Source: Antedon mediterranea (taxonomy: Eukaryota; Echinodermata; Crinoidea; Comatulida; Antedonidae). From it: a stretch of DNA of 64,000 nucleotides. Of the stretch, positions 1-12,694 are shown piece by piece. Each line of letters starts with the position of its first letter. The stretch's first letter is position 1. A program made the translations under genes and the position numbers. A model generated the notes under the pieces. It was not told the DNA's origin and ran no database searches. It saw only the letters and a program-made list of their open reading frames with translations. The DNA is taken from assembly GCF_964355755.1 (NCBI RefSeq), contig NC_092671.1:12320501-12384500 (forward strand). The letters run 5' to 3'.

Positions 1-1508
1 AGACTTTCAGCCAAACATTCTGGGATGATGTCAGTTTTCCACACAGTTCAAGTTCAGAAACTCTTAAGAGTGACCAAGGAGACACAAATAATGACACTCA
101 GTTCTTTTCAACAGAGGAGTTTTTAGATGAAATCAGCAACAGGTCACCCACAAGCCAAACTCCTTGTTCTTCAGAAGAAGATCTATTCAAGAAGCGTTCT
201 GATGATAAGAACAGACAAGGAAGTGAAGATAGAACTTCACCATCATCATTTGCAAGTGCGAAAAGTTACAGTACCGAATACCATACAGCTCAATCGGAAT
301 TAGACTCTAGAGTAACATCTCCTCAAAGTGCCAAAACCACTAGCAGCAGTGAGTATTTCACAGCATTTTCGGAGTTTTCTGAGACCAAAGAAGATGAACA
401 GAATAATAACAGCACCAGAGATAGTGATGAAAGTCTTAGCTGTTGTTCCTCACATGAAAGTTTGTCAGCTAAATCAGAAGAAATGAAAACTAACTTTCCA
501 CAGAAAAACACAATTGTTAAGAACATTAAAACACCCGAACAAGCAATTGAAATTTCTGGTTATGCAGAGGAATATGATGAAGATGAAGAAACTCCGAACA
601 ACTCTCCAACAAATAAGCTAATTCGCTATGACTCTCTGTCACTGGTTGTTGAGGTATCTGAGGACGATGGTGACCTACCAGACCAGCCAATTCCTGCATA
701 TCAAATGCCAAGGTTTTCTGCTGACTATGATTCTGGTCATGATAGTTACAGTAGTGAATCTGATCACGGTCGAAGAAGAGCTCTAAGACACTATTTTCAG
801 TATGAAAGAAGATTTTCTCCTTCTTCTGAAGAAGATCCACACTCACGGCAAGCATCCTTTGATTCTGTTGACAGCTATTCACATAAAAGTGCATCCCTAT
901 CATCACGGCAGGCATCAATAGAATCCACAAGAACTAGTGATGCTGGACAATCCCGAAAAAGTTCTCCAGATGTAGAACTTCCTATAAATACAGAATTCTG
1001 TTCTGATGTCAATGCACAGAGGAGAAATCCAGATGTAATTAGTGAGTCAGGTACAAGAGAAAGTGAAGCAGACCAACAATTTAACCTTCAAGAAAGTGAA
1101 ACCTTGAATTCAGCAGAATGTAGTGAGTCTACTCAAAATGATACCACAGATGTATTAGATAAATTATTAGAAGTTAATTATCATCATGTGGTTGATACTT
1201 TAGAAAGCAAGGAACTATGTGAAGCAGATGTTGAGAAAGATACATGCCAAAATGATAAATCAGATTTAAGAGATGGTCTTACACCACATGAACAATCAAC
1301 TCCTGAAGAGGAAACGCTTCGAAATTTAATCAAAACTGTCCCGTCCATGAACCCTACAGCAGCAATAATACTACAAAGTCCACCAGAGAAGAAGAAGATG
1401 CTATCAACCAAAGCAGAACTTGACTTAACAAATCTCAGTAAGAAAGTACTTATGAGAAGAGATGAAGTTTTAGAATCAGCAGAAGAGATGTTAACATCAG
1501 CCAATCAG
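1..1508 (+). CDS. MYRIP: MyRIP-like exon 1 in window (long acidic/serine-rich exon, 5' truncated)
   Basis: Open from base 3 to the donor GTAAGA at 1509, phase 0 at the 3' end, about 502 residues. The composition is Ser, Glu, Asp and Thr rich with repeated polar clusters. Two similar basophilic phosphorylation-like motifs (SRQASFDS and SRQASIES) lie about 20 residues apart. A last segment (roughly 1285-1508) is less disordered and helix-prone. The exon continues to the left of the window, unless the AG at 1-2 is a splice acceptor, which cannot be told. Reading on past the donor gives only 17 more residues before a stop. Confidence 0.8.
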
Positions 1509-4500
1509 GTAAGATGGAATGTTTTCTTTCTGTTTAAAATGTTTGATATATATACATGACGTCTTTTGTTGCTAAAATTTAGCACTAGTTGTGACTTTGT
1601 GCATGCAGCACAGTATTTGGATTGTTTTTCTACTAAACTTTATGGTTTTGGGAAACCTTGCTTTTTCCTATTCTTATATTTTACATCATAAGATAATCTA
1701 ATTGTGTGTATTTTCAAGGACTACAGTAAGAGACTTTCGTAGCATTGTTTAACTCAATATCGTATTGAAATGCAGGGTTAAGTTTTTCTGTGGGATGTAT
1801 GCCATACCACTTAGTGGGAACTAAACAAACACAGACCTATATTGAATTTCATTGTTAAGATCAATTTAACTTAACTTCATTACTATCCTAAAGCTGATAT
1901 TATTATATTGTATGTATAAAGCATGTTGTAGAGGTCATTGATTGTAAGTAAAACAGTTTGATGGCATGACTATGATTAATAATTCAATTAAAAAAGCATT
2001 TATTTTCGTACAACATAAACATTAAGAAAAAATAAATAAATATAGATTTCAGAAAATGGACATAGCCATGTAACCATGTAGTATGTGGTCTTTTTTTTTA
2101 ATTCATGTAAATTTGCTTGATTTTTATATGTTTTTTATCTCTTGTACCCTTTCTTTACTCTTTCTCTTAATCTACGTTTTATTTCTTGCTTATTTCATCT
2201 GTTTTTCTTTTCCTTTTATTGCACAGTTCCTTTCTTAGTTAAATTACTTTTAACACTTTCTATTTCTAATTTTATTGATTTTGGAAAGGTAAACTTAAAT
2301 TTTAAAATGTTCTTCAGATGACAGAAATTAATGATCAGATGGAAGAGTTGGAGCAGTGTCTGTCATCCCTTGAAAAAACACTAGCTGGTGATAGTGACAG
2401 TGACAATGATGACAGTAAACACAATCGAGGGGATCTTTCACCTCAGGTAGTAGAATCATTTATATTAGTGGAATAGATAAATAGGAGAATAAAGAATATT
2501 TATGGTTAAACAGAGACATCAGACATAATTATTGTCAAATCTTTCTGCTCTTATTGAAGAATAAATGCGTGTATCATCCTCTTCCTCCTTCCATTGATGC
2601 ACATCGCGTTGCGTTGGCCATCAATTGTGTAAGCCAACACTTCCAATCAAGATAATGATCAGTGTATCATAATATGATTTACATTATTGGGAGAAAATTT
2701 CCTATTTCTTTGAACAATATTTTTTCCTGTCATAAAGGCTCCAACGATCCGGATATCTTTAGTTTATATTCAAATACAATTAATAATGTGATGATCCACA
2801 GCTATCTCGATGATTCTTCTGTTATCAGACAATCAAAAAGTAATTTCCAAAAATAAAGCCTTTTTAAATAAAAATTTAGTAGTCTTCTCCCAGGTATTTT
2901 TCATCCTTGAATTTTCCAACCAATATTTTATTATGTTTGTATGTGAATAGGATCGAGTTGTTGATGATGTCCACAAGCTAGAACAAAAGCTACAAGTTCA
3001 TGATCATTGCCTAGGAATGGAGACTGAGGTAAATATTACATTGAGATATCTGAAAGACTACAGAAAGTTTCCCTATTCATATGGTTGATATGCACACTGT
3101 ACATGGCTTCCACGTGTTAAAACAGCGGAGCAGAATAATTGCATGCATGCACAAAAATCAAATTTATGTGTATATAGAAAAACAAAGACAAACATACAGA
3201 CAGAACAAATGTAAATCAATGAGGCAGGATTACCTAAATGTTATTACAAAATGTTTTAAAAACAAAAAAATAACAGTCAAGATGCTCTCCATTTAGAGAA
3301 ATACATACATACAAGTAGTTACTTGTGCTCATCTTTAAAGTGTGAACGTAATCATTTAAAAGCAATTTTATTTTTTGTAGCAAACAGCAGCAATTGCGGT
3401 ACGAATGATAACCAACACTGCACTCAAAGTCATAGCGACAACAGAAAATGTCATTGAAACTGAGCATGCACAGATTGCATCAGTAGATGTCAATCATTCT
3501 ACAACAGAATCGTCGTCATTGTCTCTGCATAACGATGGTAAGATGTTAAGTGTACAAGAAACCAGTGTGGATAGTGTAAAAGATCTGATACCGCTTACAA
3601 ATGCAAATGAGATACATAATAGTATGCAAATGATCACCAACACAGGTGTCAAATCACAAGTTTCAGAAAGTCATGTCTGCAACACCGATATAGTAGTAAA
3701 TCCTAATGTAGAGGAGAACGGCAACTGTGTGGTTAACGATCAGTCAGTAATCACTAATTCGTCACATTCGTCAACAAACTTAACAACTTCTTCCATGAAA
3801 TCAGGAGCAAGACGGAAGGATTCAATGAGTGGATGTAGAAAGAAAATGAAAGGAATGTCTGAGGATGAACCAGCTGTTGAGTGTATTGATGAAGTTGCTA
3901 ATGAAATTACACACCTTGAAGAGAAGGTTTATTTTTTATTTTTTTTTATAATATTTCTACATATTTTAATACCAACCAGCTATGTACCACCATTAAAAAA
4001 ATATGATAATAATTATGGCTAATTTCCAATTTAATTATTCTTAAATTAAATATTTTCCCAGCTTTCAAGATTTATTAAAGATGTATTGTCCCTTTGACTA
4101 ATTCCCCCCCCAAAAAAATAACACATTTCGAAAAAAGGTGGGTGATTTTGAAATATCATAATAGTTATTAACTATCACCAAAAATTTGTGGAAAAAAAAA
4201 ATCATTTAAACTGAAATACAGACGTTTTTTTGTTAAAATAACTTTGACTTCCAGTCAAAGTTTTCGATCAAAACATATCCCATAATGAAACGCGCTTGTT
4301 TGGCTACTCTGTATGCATAATCATAAAACTTCCTCGCGATCTCAACCATGACGAGTTGAAAACAATCCTAATTAGCATATGCATAATGCATACTCATGAT
4401 TTGAAATCTTTGTTTACTTTCGCTCGCGACGATTTTCCAGACGAAATGTAATCAAACTAATTTACCTGTTAATTACGTAAACTTGTTGCTTTTGGCTTGA

Positions 4501-7500
4501 ATTTTCGACTTAAAGTGAATAACTTTAATATTACTTTGATATGGCCAATTTAAATTTAGAATATTTTGACCTTCATTTTTTTGTGTTTCAAGGGACAATA
4601 CATCTTTAATCATCATATGGAATTATTATTTCAGTGTTCTTGTGGCTTTTAAATAGCAAGATTATGGATCCAACTGAGAAATGTCATGGTTCATTTTTGC
4701 ATATAGTTTTATCAATATAGTTTCCATTCTGTTTCTGGTAGTTGTGCTAGAGCTGACTGTATCTTGATTTCAACATTTAAACATTGCATTGCAGGTGTAT
4801 TTATCAGCTAGCCATGTCTTCTCGCTGGAGGACAAGCTAAGCAAATTGGAAAGTCAAGTTCGAGGCCTTGATATAACCGCATCAGAGGAGCTGATTGGGG
4901 GCTTAGAAGATGAACTTGCCCTTACCCTTGCCCAGGTTGCCCATAGTGAGAACCAGGTGGGCATGTGTATGCATGCTGTGCAGTATGTTGTATTTTGGTA
5001 TACATAGTTGTTTGTGTTTGCTTTTTAACTGGTAATAATAATGTTTTTGTAAACATTTTAAAAATGTATTTTATTTGAGTATAATGTTGCTGCATTTGTT
5101 ACTATGACTTAAAATAAACTTATATATGTATATATTGTGTTTAAAAACATGCAATGAGTTTTTTTCTTTTTAAACTAACTCATAATATTTCATATCATTT
5201 GTAAACATGTATACAATATCCTATTTTTTCTTTCTATCTTAAATATTTGTATATGTGAAATGTCTAAATTCTCCACAGTTGTGCTTTTCAAAGTGTTTAT
5301 TTTATTTACCTATTCTTTAATGTCCAAACTTGTGTTCAACATCTTAAAATATCTGTTTGTTCAGCATTCCAAAAATACCAGTAGTGCCTGACATTAACGC
5401 AAACACTACTCATGTTTTTCCAATGTACTACAGAACAAACATTTGTTTAATGAAAATCATTATACATAATGACCATCACGTGTCTGTGTTTGAAGATTAA
5501 ACGCTTTAGCAGTTTGCAATTTGTAGAAATCTTTATGTGTATAATGCTTTATAATGCTACCGTTTTATCATCTTGACAAATAGTTAGCTTTCATTATAAT
5601 TCGTCAGATTACAGTAAAAAAAAGTCATTGCTCCCTGGTGCTATATAGTTTCATTTCCAGTAATTTCATAATCCATCTTATATTATCATCTATCAGTTTA
5701 CGTTTTTTGTATATTTTACAGGCAAACATTTAAACTATACAATTACATACTCAGTAGTCAAATATTTTATCATTTTTTAGTAGATCTGTGTATTTGAAAT
5801 AGGATTACTAAGATGAGGTAATGTTACAGACGAAAGCAATTACTGTGCATGACCGAGTATAATCCCATGTTCGACCACAATACCATACATGCGTCCCACC
5901 AATAAAGGCTAAATTCAGACATAATCCATCCCTTAATTTGTCGCAAAATTTCTCTATTATTTTTATAATTATACAGATGTTGCCTGCCTAGTGGGGTTAT
6001 ATAACATTTGATATTGCACTGAGGATAATTCCTAGTCATGATGATATATAATATCATTTCAACCATTCACATTTTTGTGTTTACATAGGCTATGCAATAT
6101 TAAAGAGTGAGTGAGTGGCCGAGCGGTTAAGACAGTGGAACCGTAATTACGTAGCCATAACATCGGCAGGGGTTCGAGGCTCACTCACTCCATGGTTCTG
6201 GTGGTAGAACGAGTCTTCTCGGATAAGGACTATAAACCGTAGGTCCAGTGTACACATCTAGCTCGTGTGCACTTTAAAGAACCTAGTACACCTTTCGAGA
6301 CGAGTAGGGGGTTACCCCGGTGTATTAGTACATCACAGCCACTGATCACCAACTGGGCCCTCTGGGAGACCAGTCTTTGACTGAAGAGGTTACCCAGTAT
6401 AAATATAAAATTTCAATTCAATTCAATTCAAAAAGAATAAATTTCACAACAACTTTAATATTGTCATCACATTTTATCATTCCTTATATAAATAAAATGC
6501 TTAGTTCATAATATTATTATTAGTAGTTTGTGAAAAATGTTTGTGGAAAAGCAAAGCAGGAAGGAAGGAATTAATCAGAATAAAAAAAATATTTTGTTAA
6601 TGGTTTTTTTTTTAATACTGAAAACAAAAACTTGTCCATATTTCATATGCAACTTCCTAGCTGTCTTTCATGCTATCTGAACTAAGTCACAATGTTGCAA
6701 AGAAAGACAGTGGTCATATAACTGTGTTTATGAGAATATTAGTCTCATTTTTAATGTTCAAATAACAAAATATTCAGAAATCTTGTGTGATTTTCAGATA
6801 CTTTCACACTGTTCAAAGTAGACGTCATTATAATATCGCTTCAGCGATCATCCTTCTTACCTGTATTATCTGACAACAAAAAATCTGTCTGTGACGTAAA
6901 TGGTGTTTTTTCTCCTATAAAGTAATCTTGATTCATTTTTGTACGGAAATATTCTCAGGTATTTTACATATCTGAAACATCTATATGACTGAGTATAATC
7001 CTATGCTTGAGTATAATCCCACTATATATATGTGCAGTGTATAATATGTATATGTATGTATGATTGTATTACTCATGTATGTGTTTACTATAAATGTTTG
7101 CGTTGTTGGCTATGATTATTAATCACAATGCCAGCATGATTTGTTTGTAGCTCTTTACATTTAATGTTACTGATATGTAATGTATGAATTGAATCTTTTT
7201 TTGTTTTAGTCTTATTTTGTTGCATTGACGAATGTAAAATCAATATACAACATAGTAATGTGTCGTTTTTGTGTTGAGAAATTAATATTCCAAATTCATG
7301 TACATTTTGTCTTTTTGATATATCATATCTCATTATGCTTTGTTTTTGTTATTTAAGAGTATCACAAATTAACTGTAATGGTACATCCAGTGAAAGCCTA
7401 CGAATTACCCAAGCAGGCTTAAGCATATTAATCAAAACATGTTCTATGTCTTCCTTTAGTACTGTAGTAAATTTGTAGCAATTCTATGTCTTTCCTACTT

Positions 7501-10500
7501 TTGAGATGTTTTTAAAGATATTATATTAGTACTACAGTATTTGTTAAGATTGACTGTAGAAATAACTAAAGACTATGTTTTTTTTCTTTTTTGTGATTGG
7601 ATAGGAAGAAGTAGATTTATGTCATACCACGGAAGAGTGACGTTACAAATATAGTCTCACTCTTTCCTGGTTATATAATATTCCTGATACAATACAGGAA
7701 CTTCTACTCTTTTATTTGTAGTTTTTAATTATTTTAATATTTGTTTTTGTTTTTCTTTTGTAGGTGTGTTCTGCAGAGGACCGCATTGATCAGCTAAAAT
7801 CAAGAACAGGCTTTGTCCAAGGTGAGGAGAAAGAGGATAAGTTTTCTAATTTCTTAACCAATGTATCTGAAGGTTTTCAGGCCTTCAGTTCATCTACTGA
7901 GAGCACACCTGCCAACTCTGCAACTTCCAAACGGAAGGCTTCAGATGGCATTGATACTATTGGTGAACATCACAGTTCTCAGAGCGAAGTTTCAAATGAG
8001 AGCACACCTGCCAACTGTGAGATTTCCAAAAGGAAGGCTTCAGATTGTATCGATACTATTGCTGAACACCACAGTTCTAGAAGTGAAGTTTCAAATAGTA
8101 AAGCAGTTTCACCGAAAGAAATTTATTGTAGTTCATTGCATGAGGATGATGTTGACGGCGAATATGCTCTAGAAAGTGATGAGGATGAGATTTTTCTGGT
8201 AGCATCTTCAAGTATACAGACTGATTTTTATCAGAAGCCTAGTTCTTATGGTACCTTCACAAGATCTATATCTCAGCCAGAAGTCGGAACCAGTGCCCGC
8301 AAGAAAGTGGATAGTTTTAATGATAAACGGTCGGTTTCTGTGACTGATGTAAGTTGGGAGATGCCTGGTATGATTAGTTTTCTAGATGATTCTAACATTG
8401 AATTCCAGCCATATTCTAGTTCTGAGGAGTTCAGTGATGACAGTCAGAGAATCAATGGTAGCAGTAACGGCAGTCAGAGAACCCATAGCACCAGTGGCAG
8501 TGATGGAAGTAATGAAGGCAATGGTGATAGTCAAGTGGAAAATGTTAATGGACAAAGGAATAGTTGTAGTGATGGTAATCAGGACAACAATGGCAGTCAT
8601 GACAATCAGAGAAATAACAGTGAGAGGAGTGGTGAGAGCCAAACTGATGTTAATAACCAACACAGAAACAATGGCAATAACCAGGTACTCTACAATGAAA
8701 CAATCAATGGTGATACAATTCAGAGAGACAATGATAAAAGTGATTCTTGTCTGACCAACAATTGCAGTGATCATAACCAGAAAAATGGCAGTAGTGATGA
8801 TAGTCAACTCACCATTCAAAGCAGTGTCCTTAGCCAGAGTATTGGTGATCTAATATCTTTTAATGTCAATGAAGAGATCTGTGTTCCTTGTGACATAAAC
8901 AAAACTAAAAAGACATCCGTTGAATCTTTAGAAAGTGGTGATAGTCACACTAACAATGATGAAAGTGTTCTTAGCCAACAGAGTATCGATGATCTGATAT
9001 CTTTTAATGTCAATGAAGAAATCTGTGGATTGGCCATCCCAGAAGGATCTCAAAACAGTAAGAAATCTTTGGGAAATACTGTTTTTATATTTTACATTTA
9101 ATCCTTTTGTTTAACCCTAGTACACCTCTTCTTTTGGTGGTGCTTCTGCCTTTCATGTCGCCAGCTTATCATCATTTGAATAGATATAGTAAATCCACAT
9201 TTTTGCATGTTTATTAATAAATATTTGCTACTAATTTTTGTATTCTAGCATACTAATAACTAAAAAGAAATTAAAATATTGTCAATAATAAGTGTACTAA
9301 ACTGATTTATAAATTTATGAAGAGAGTTATATTTCTAACAAATTGATTAATTTTTGCATTGACTATTCATATATACTTGTAAAAAAATGTTATATATTGA
9401 AAAAATTCTACTGTTTGTGCCTAATAACATTTGTTTTTTTCTCTTTGTCATTCTGTTGCGGTCTTGGTTTAGTAGCATACTATGGTGTTGGGTTTATACA
9501 GGAATACATTCTTCACACTAAACTACATTTACAGTATATTTACCATGTATATTTATCTGTGCTTTCAATGGTGTAGTTGTTAAGTCTTAAACAAAATAAT
9601 ATTAAACTGCAGTTCATCATCAATTTGGGGGGCACCAATGTGATGAAGCATAGATACAATCTTACATGTATTGTATACCAGTTACAGATTCAGAATTTTG
9701 AAATAGGGGAGGCAAAGTCCTAAAACTGTGAATTGAAGTGCTGAATTCAACCTAATATCCTATCTTTTGAACATTTTGCCACCAAACTTAACCATAACTT
9801 GTATCTTTTATTAACTGGCAAATTTGGCGATGAACTGTGTAGTATATTTAAGTTACTTTTATTATTTTACAAGAATGCTTTTATATAACAGGTGTATTAT
9901 GTATAATTGTATAACATATTTATTTGTATATGTAAATAAAATATTTGTAAATAAATGTAATTTAATACCTCCTATCATGGCATTGTTGTAAAAACATGTT
10001 TTTAATACTGTACAGAAAAAATAGTCATAATTTTGTAGTTTAGTAAATAAATGTTTTTATCTTTTTAACTTTATACTTTGCATGTATGTAGTGGGCATAG
10101 TACATAACATAACATTCCTCTTTTCATTCCAGTTTAATGAAATATAATATGTATAGTAAGCACATGTGTTTTATGGAATAAATCTGTATGCAGTAGGACC
10201 ATAAAGCTCTGTCTACACTATCAAACCTTATGTGACAAAACAATGTGATATGCCCATATATGGACATGATGATGTCATATCACTACCAAATTTGGGCACA
10301 TCACTACCATATTTGGGCACATCACTCTTTTTTGTCAAACTACTTTGTGTAGACAGAGCTTTAAGGAGACACTTTACTTAATAGAGGTGTACTCTGAATA
10401 GTTTGTTTAGTGTTATTATATTACATATATTTCCCAAAGTATCCCAATGCGGGTGTTTCAAAGGAGCGATTCTACTGTATAATATTATAGCATTTATTGT

Positions 10501-12270
10501 AAAAATTATCAACAAAATATTTTATTTTTTTTGGTTTTTTAGATGTATCTTCCCTAGTATTTTCATCCGAGGCCAATTTTAATTCACAATTGGTAAGTGA
10601 ATTTGTTATTGTTGCAAAAATTATTTGAAAGATTCTTCCAGTAATTTCAAGATATATTTGTTTTAATTATAGACATTTGTATACGGTGGTTGCTTGTGTG
10701 TATAAAACTTCTGGTTTCATCATACCATATTAGAACTGAAAAAAAAACACATTCCTATATTTTATTTATTCGTTATGTTATGTTAAATCCATCTGAATAT
10801 TTAAATACTCACCTGTATAAAGGTATATATAACTAGAACGTCTGAGACCGTATTTCATTGCACTGTTCGGCGCAACAACAAAACATGTTTGCAAAAATTT
10901 TTTTATCAAACTTAAGTTTATTTTAATTTTATTATGCTGTCGGAAGTTCGGTAACATTACGGTATTTACAATATCACCTTAAACACTTCGGTGTCAATCA
11001 AGGACTTACGAAAGTTGAAATAGCTCTAAACAAAATCTGTAAAAGCAGCAGCTGATATAAACTACTTAAAAATTGCAAAAAGTATGGCATGTTTCCAAAA
11101 TGTATTATGGAAGTGTATGCAAAACCATTTATTTCAAACTAAAAATATTTCACAGCCATAGTTATCTTCTTTTAGAAGCTTAAATTCCACTTAATTTGCC
11201 TAACAGTTTTAAGGTTATACTAAAATTTTTTTCTATTTATATACAATGTTATTAAATTAATTATTGGAATTGACTAAATGTTTTTCATAGTTATTTCAAT
11301 TTACTACATCTTAGCCTATTATAATATTCACAGACATATAATTATCATTTATTTTTAGGAGCAAGGACACACTGATACAAGAACACAGAGTGACATTCAA
11401 TTCCAAAATGATTTACCAATGAATTCATCTTACATAGGTAGACTACAATTTAAATTGTAATTATTTTATGAAGAAGAAATTATCTTCACAAACATGATAT
11501 TTTAAGAAATAAACCAAAGTCACAATAATGGGTTTGTAGTGGAGTAACTCTTCACAGATATAAACATTTGTCTTGTGTGCTATTGTACAACACAGTGATG
11601 TATTATACAGGTGTTGGTTTTTACCAATTGCATAAAATCTTTAGAACACCGTTAGATCAAGTTTATTATAGACTAATCATCATTGTCATATATAATTTTT
11701 TATACTATTAAAGTAAGGTTTTTATGCTACAAGCAACTTTTTTTTTTTAGAAACACATGGTGTACCAAAAACCATTATTTTACTAGTGTTTATTAGTCAT
11801 GTAAACATTTGATACAAATATACAATATCATTAAAATATTACTGAAAACTGTGCTTCTACTAAAATATTTTCTTTTCTTTAATGCTGCAGAATCATAGTA
11901 TTATATTGTAAGTATTTGTAGAAAAATTTACCTTAATAACAATCCCTAATATGGGAACACCTTTGAGACCCACCAAAGTGTTCACTGAATAGGAGTTACC
12001 TGTCACAAGTGTTAAATACATTAACCATCATTCATTTCACCAAAAATCTTTCCCTTATAGGGGTGTCCCAAAGTAGGGGTTATACTGTTATATAATAATT
12101 GTTGTCTACAGAGTGACAATATATACATTGGTATTGTAATTTTTAAACTTCTTTTAGGAAACAAAACAGCATCTTGTGTAAAACAGAGACCAGATAAACT
12201 ACAGATGGGTACCAACCAAGGAAATAAATTCTTGTTTCCAGAATATGTCATACAGATATTATCAAACTGA
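1..12270 (+). CDS. MYRIP: MyRIP/Slac2-c-like Rab effector, 3' part (joined gene model)
   Basis: Nine exons join in one frame: 3-1508, 2318-2446, 2951-3028, 3381-3926, 4795-4956, 7764-9057, 10543-10592, 11359-11437 and 12158-12270, giving about 1318 residues and a TGA stop. The 5' end lies outside the window. Most of the protein is Ser/Glu/Asp-rich and probably disordered. The recognisable part is a coiled coil spanning exons 4-6, with ITHLEEKVYLSASHVFSLED, then a SEELIGGLEDELALTLAQV stretch and an AEDRIDQLKS end. This resembles the C-terminal coiled coil of vertebrate MyRIP and melanophilin (LEDQVATAAAQV, then IESRI). MyRIP links Rab27 on secretory granules to myosin VIIa/Va and actin; the Rab-binding N-terminus would lie upstream and cannot be checked here. 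The splice model is strong because all eight junction phases agree. The family name is from remembered similarity only. Confidence 0.66.
1509..2317 (+). other. MyRIP-like intron, no feature seen
   Basis: AT-rich sequence with a long pyrimidine-rich stretch (about 2090-2230) before the acceptor. No repeat family or coding sequence recognised. Confidence 0.6.
2318..2446 (+). CDS. MYRIP: MyRIP-like exon (43 residues, coiled coil)
   Basis: Acceptor TTCTTCAG and donor GTAGTA, phase 0 at both ends. It reads MTEINDQMEELEQCLSSLEK then an acidic GDSDSDNDDS tract. The heptad-like Leu/Met spacing continues the helix from the preceding exon. Confidence 0.72.
2951..3028 (+). CDS. MYRIP: MyRIP-like exon (26 residues)
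   Basis: Acceptor GTGAATAG, donor GTAAAT, phase 0/0. It encodes DRVVDDVHKLEQKLQVHD followed by eight residues, again helix-prone and in frame with both neighbours. Confidence 0.7.
3381..3926 (+). CDS. MYRIP: MyRIP-like exon (182 residues, ends in the coiled coil)
   Basis: Acceptor TTTTTTGTAG, donor GTTTAT (weak at positions +3 to +5), phase 0/0. The first part is helix-prone, the middle is low-complexity Ser/Thr/Asn, then a basic patch (RRKDSMSGCRKKMKG) precedes the start of the conserved coiled coil (DEVANEITHLEEK). The basic patch before the helix could be an actin- or membrane-binding site; that is inference. Confidence 0.72.
4075..4609. mobile_element. TIR element, about 535 bp
   Basis: Inverted ends TTAAAGATGTATTGTCCC(TTTGA) and (TTCAA)GGGACAATACATCTTTAA, over 20 bp each. 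No coding capacity is seen inside. A non-autonomous DNA transposon in a MyRIP-like intron. Confidence 0.75.
4795..4956 (+). CDS. MYRIP: MyRIP-like exon carrying the conserved coiled coil
   Basis: Acceptor GCATTGCAG, donor GTGGGC (non-consensus but GT), phase 0/0, 54 residues. VYLSASHVFSLEDKLSKLE followed by the LEDELALTLAQVAHSE block is the strongest link to the MyRIP/melanophilin family. Confidence 0.76.
6106..6430 (+). mobile_element. tRNA-derived SINE, full-length copy
   Basis: The head is tRNA-like: A-box-like TGGCCGAGCGG at about 6117-6127 and B-box GGTTCGAGGC at 6171-6180. The body contains GGATAAGGACTATAAACCGT and a TTAAAGAACC block, a layout reminiscent of MetaSINE-type central domains (from memory, unverified). 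The tail holds CTGGGCCCTCTGGGAGACCA and ends in (ATTCA)n. It lies in a MyRIP-like intron. It is not a working tRNA gene because the arms do not close into a normal acceptor stem. Confidence 0.82.
7622..7675. repeat. Short palindromic element, copy 1
   Basis: GGAAGAGTGACGTTACAA faces a TCACTCTTTCC arm across a short spacer. Same family as the nearly perfect palindrome at 15297-15354. Confidence 0.6.
7764..9057 (+). CDS. MYRIP: MyRIP-like large exon with internal peptide duplications
   Basis: Acceptor TTTTGTAG, donor GTAAGA at 9058, leaving one base (phase 1). It begins VCSAEDRIDQLKSRTG, completing the coiled coil, then becomes low complexity. Two adjacent 99-bp units (7899-7997 and 7998-8096) encode ESTPANxxxSKRKASDxIDT-type repeats. 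Residues from about 8420 to 8800 form a Ser/Gly/Asn/Gln-rich tract. Two copies of SVLSQ..I.DLISFNVNEEIC lie at 8823-8882 and 8964-9026. Without splicing at 9058 the frame would run to a stop at 9101 after a hydrophobic tail, a possible retained-intron end. Confidence 0.75.
10203..10372. mobile_element. MITE family M1, copy 1 (complete)
   Basis: Ends are inverted repeats AAAGCTCTGTCTACAC / GTGTAGACAGAGCTTT. The inside contains three tandem words of the ATCACTACCATATTTGGGCAC type. In the MyRIP-like gene, just before the 10543 exon. Confidence 0.82.
10543..10592 (+). CDS. MYRIP: MyRIP-like exon (50 nt)
   Basis: Acceptor TGGTTTTTTAG, donor GTAAGT. With the leftover base of the previous exon it reads NVSSLVFSSEANFNSQL and restores phase 0. 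The exact phase fit of so short an exon with a perfect donor makes it likely real. Confidence 0.6.
11359..11437 (+). CDS. MYRIP: MyRIP-like exon (79 nt)
   Basis: Acceptor TTATTTTTAG, donor GTAGAC. It reads EQGHTDTRTQSDIQFQNDLP then six residues, ending in phase 1 (lone G). It can splice in frame either to 12158 or to 15796. Confidence 0.58.
12158..12270 (+). CDS. MYRIP: MyRIP-like terminal exon A
   Basis: Acceptor ACTTCTTTTAG. The carried-over G gives GNKTASCVKQRPDKLQMG, then a short hydrophobic end FPEYVIQILSN and the TGA stop at 12268-12270. No upstream AATAAA was found before 12781, so the 3' UTR may be about 500 nt and would include the first hairpin described below. Confidence 0.58.
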
Positions 12271-12694
12271 AATCACCTTGGACATCTTTGCATATGATTA
12301 TTTTACCTAAGTAGCGAGTTAATTTGTTTTTACTTAACCTCTATACTGTATTTATTTTAACATAAGAACAGTGGTGAAAATGTCAATGGCTTTAGACCAC
12401 TACATGTAATCTATTTCTGACAAAAGTGTATGCTTTAATATATTGCAATTCTACCAAAATCAACAGATGTGTTTTTCAACCTTTATTAATTTCAATCAAT
12501 GGTAAACAATACAATAACAACATAATATAATATATGATATACATATACAAATGTACACAACACAATGCAATGATATACAGTTATATACACATAAATTTAA
12601 AATGATAGAAAATAATATAATTAGTATTTATTCTTTTACAGACGTTAGCTAAATATGAAAAAAAAAACATTAGTTACCCCATCCATCAGTATTT

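Larger units (their letters stand above)
4957..7763 (+). other. MyRIP-like intron holding a SINE and a palindrome
   Basis: Besides the SINE at 6106-6430 and the palindrome near 7622, the stretch is AT-rich without recognisable coding. Short open frames here have no domain signal. Confidence 0.6.

Noticed and set aside
526-930. 134-codon minus-strand open frame
   Set aside because: Lies opposite the long coding exon and has no domain signal or splice context.
2662-2856. 64-codon open frame between MyRIP-like exons
   Set aside because: Would have to be spliced out for the neighbouring phase-0 exons to join, and shows no homology.
6106-6185. Possible tRNA(Leu/Ser) gene
   Set aside because: A- and B-box-like words are present, but the flanks do not form an acceptor stem, and the unit continues into a SINE body found again at 18.5 kb.
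8382-8819. 145-codon minus-strand open frame
   Set aside because: Antisense to the Ser/Gly/Asn-rich part of the large MyRIP-like exon. The Ile/Thr-rich product is a shadow of the repetitive codons.
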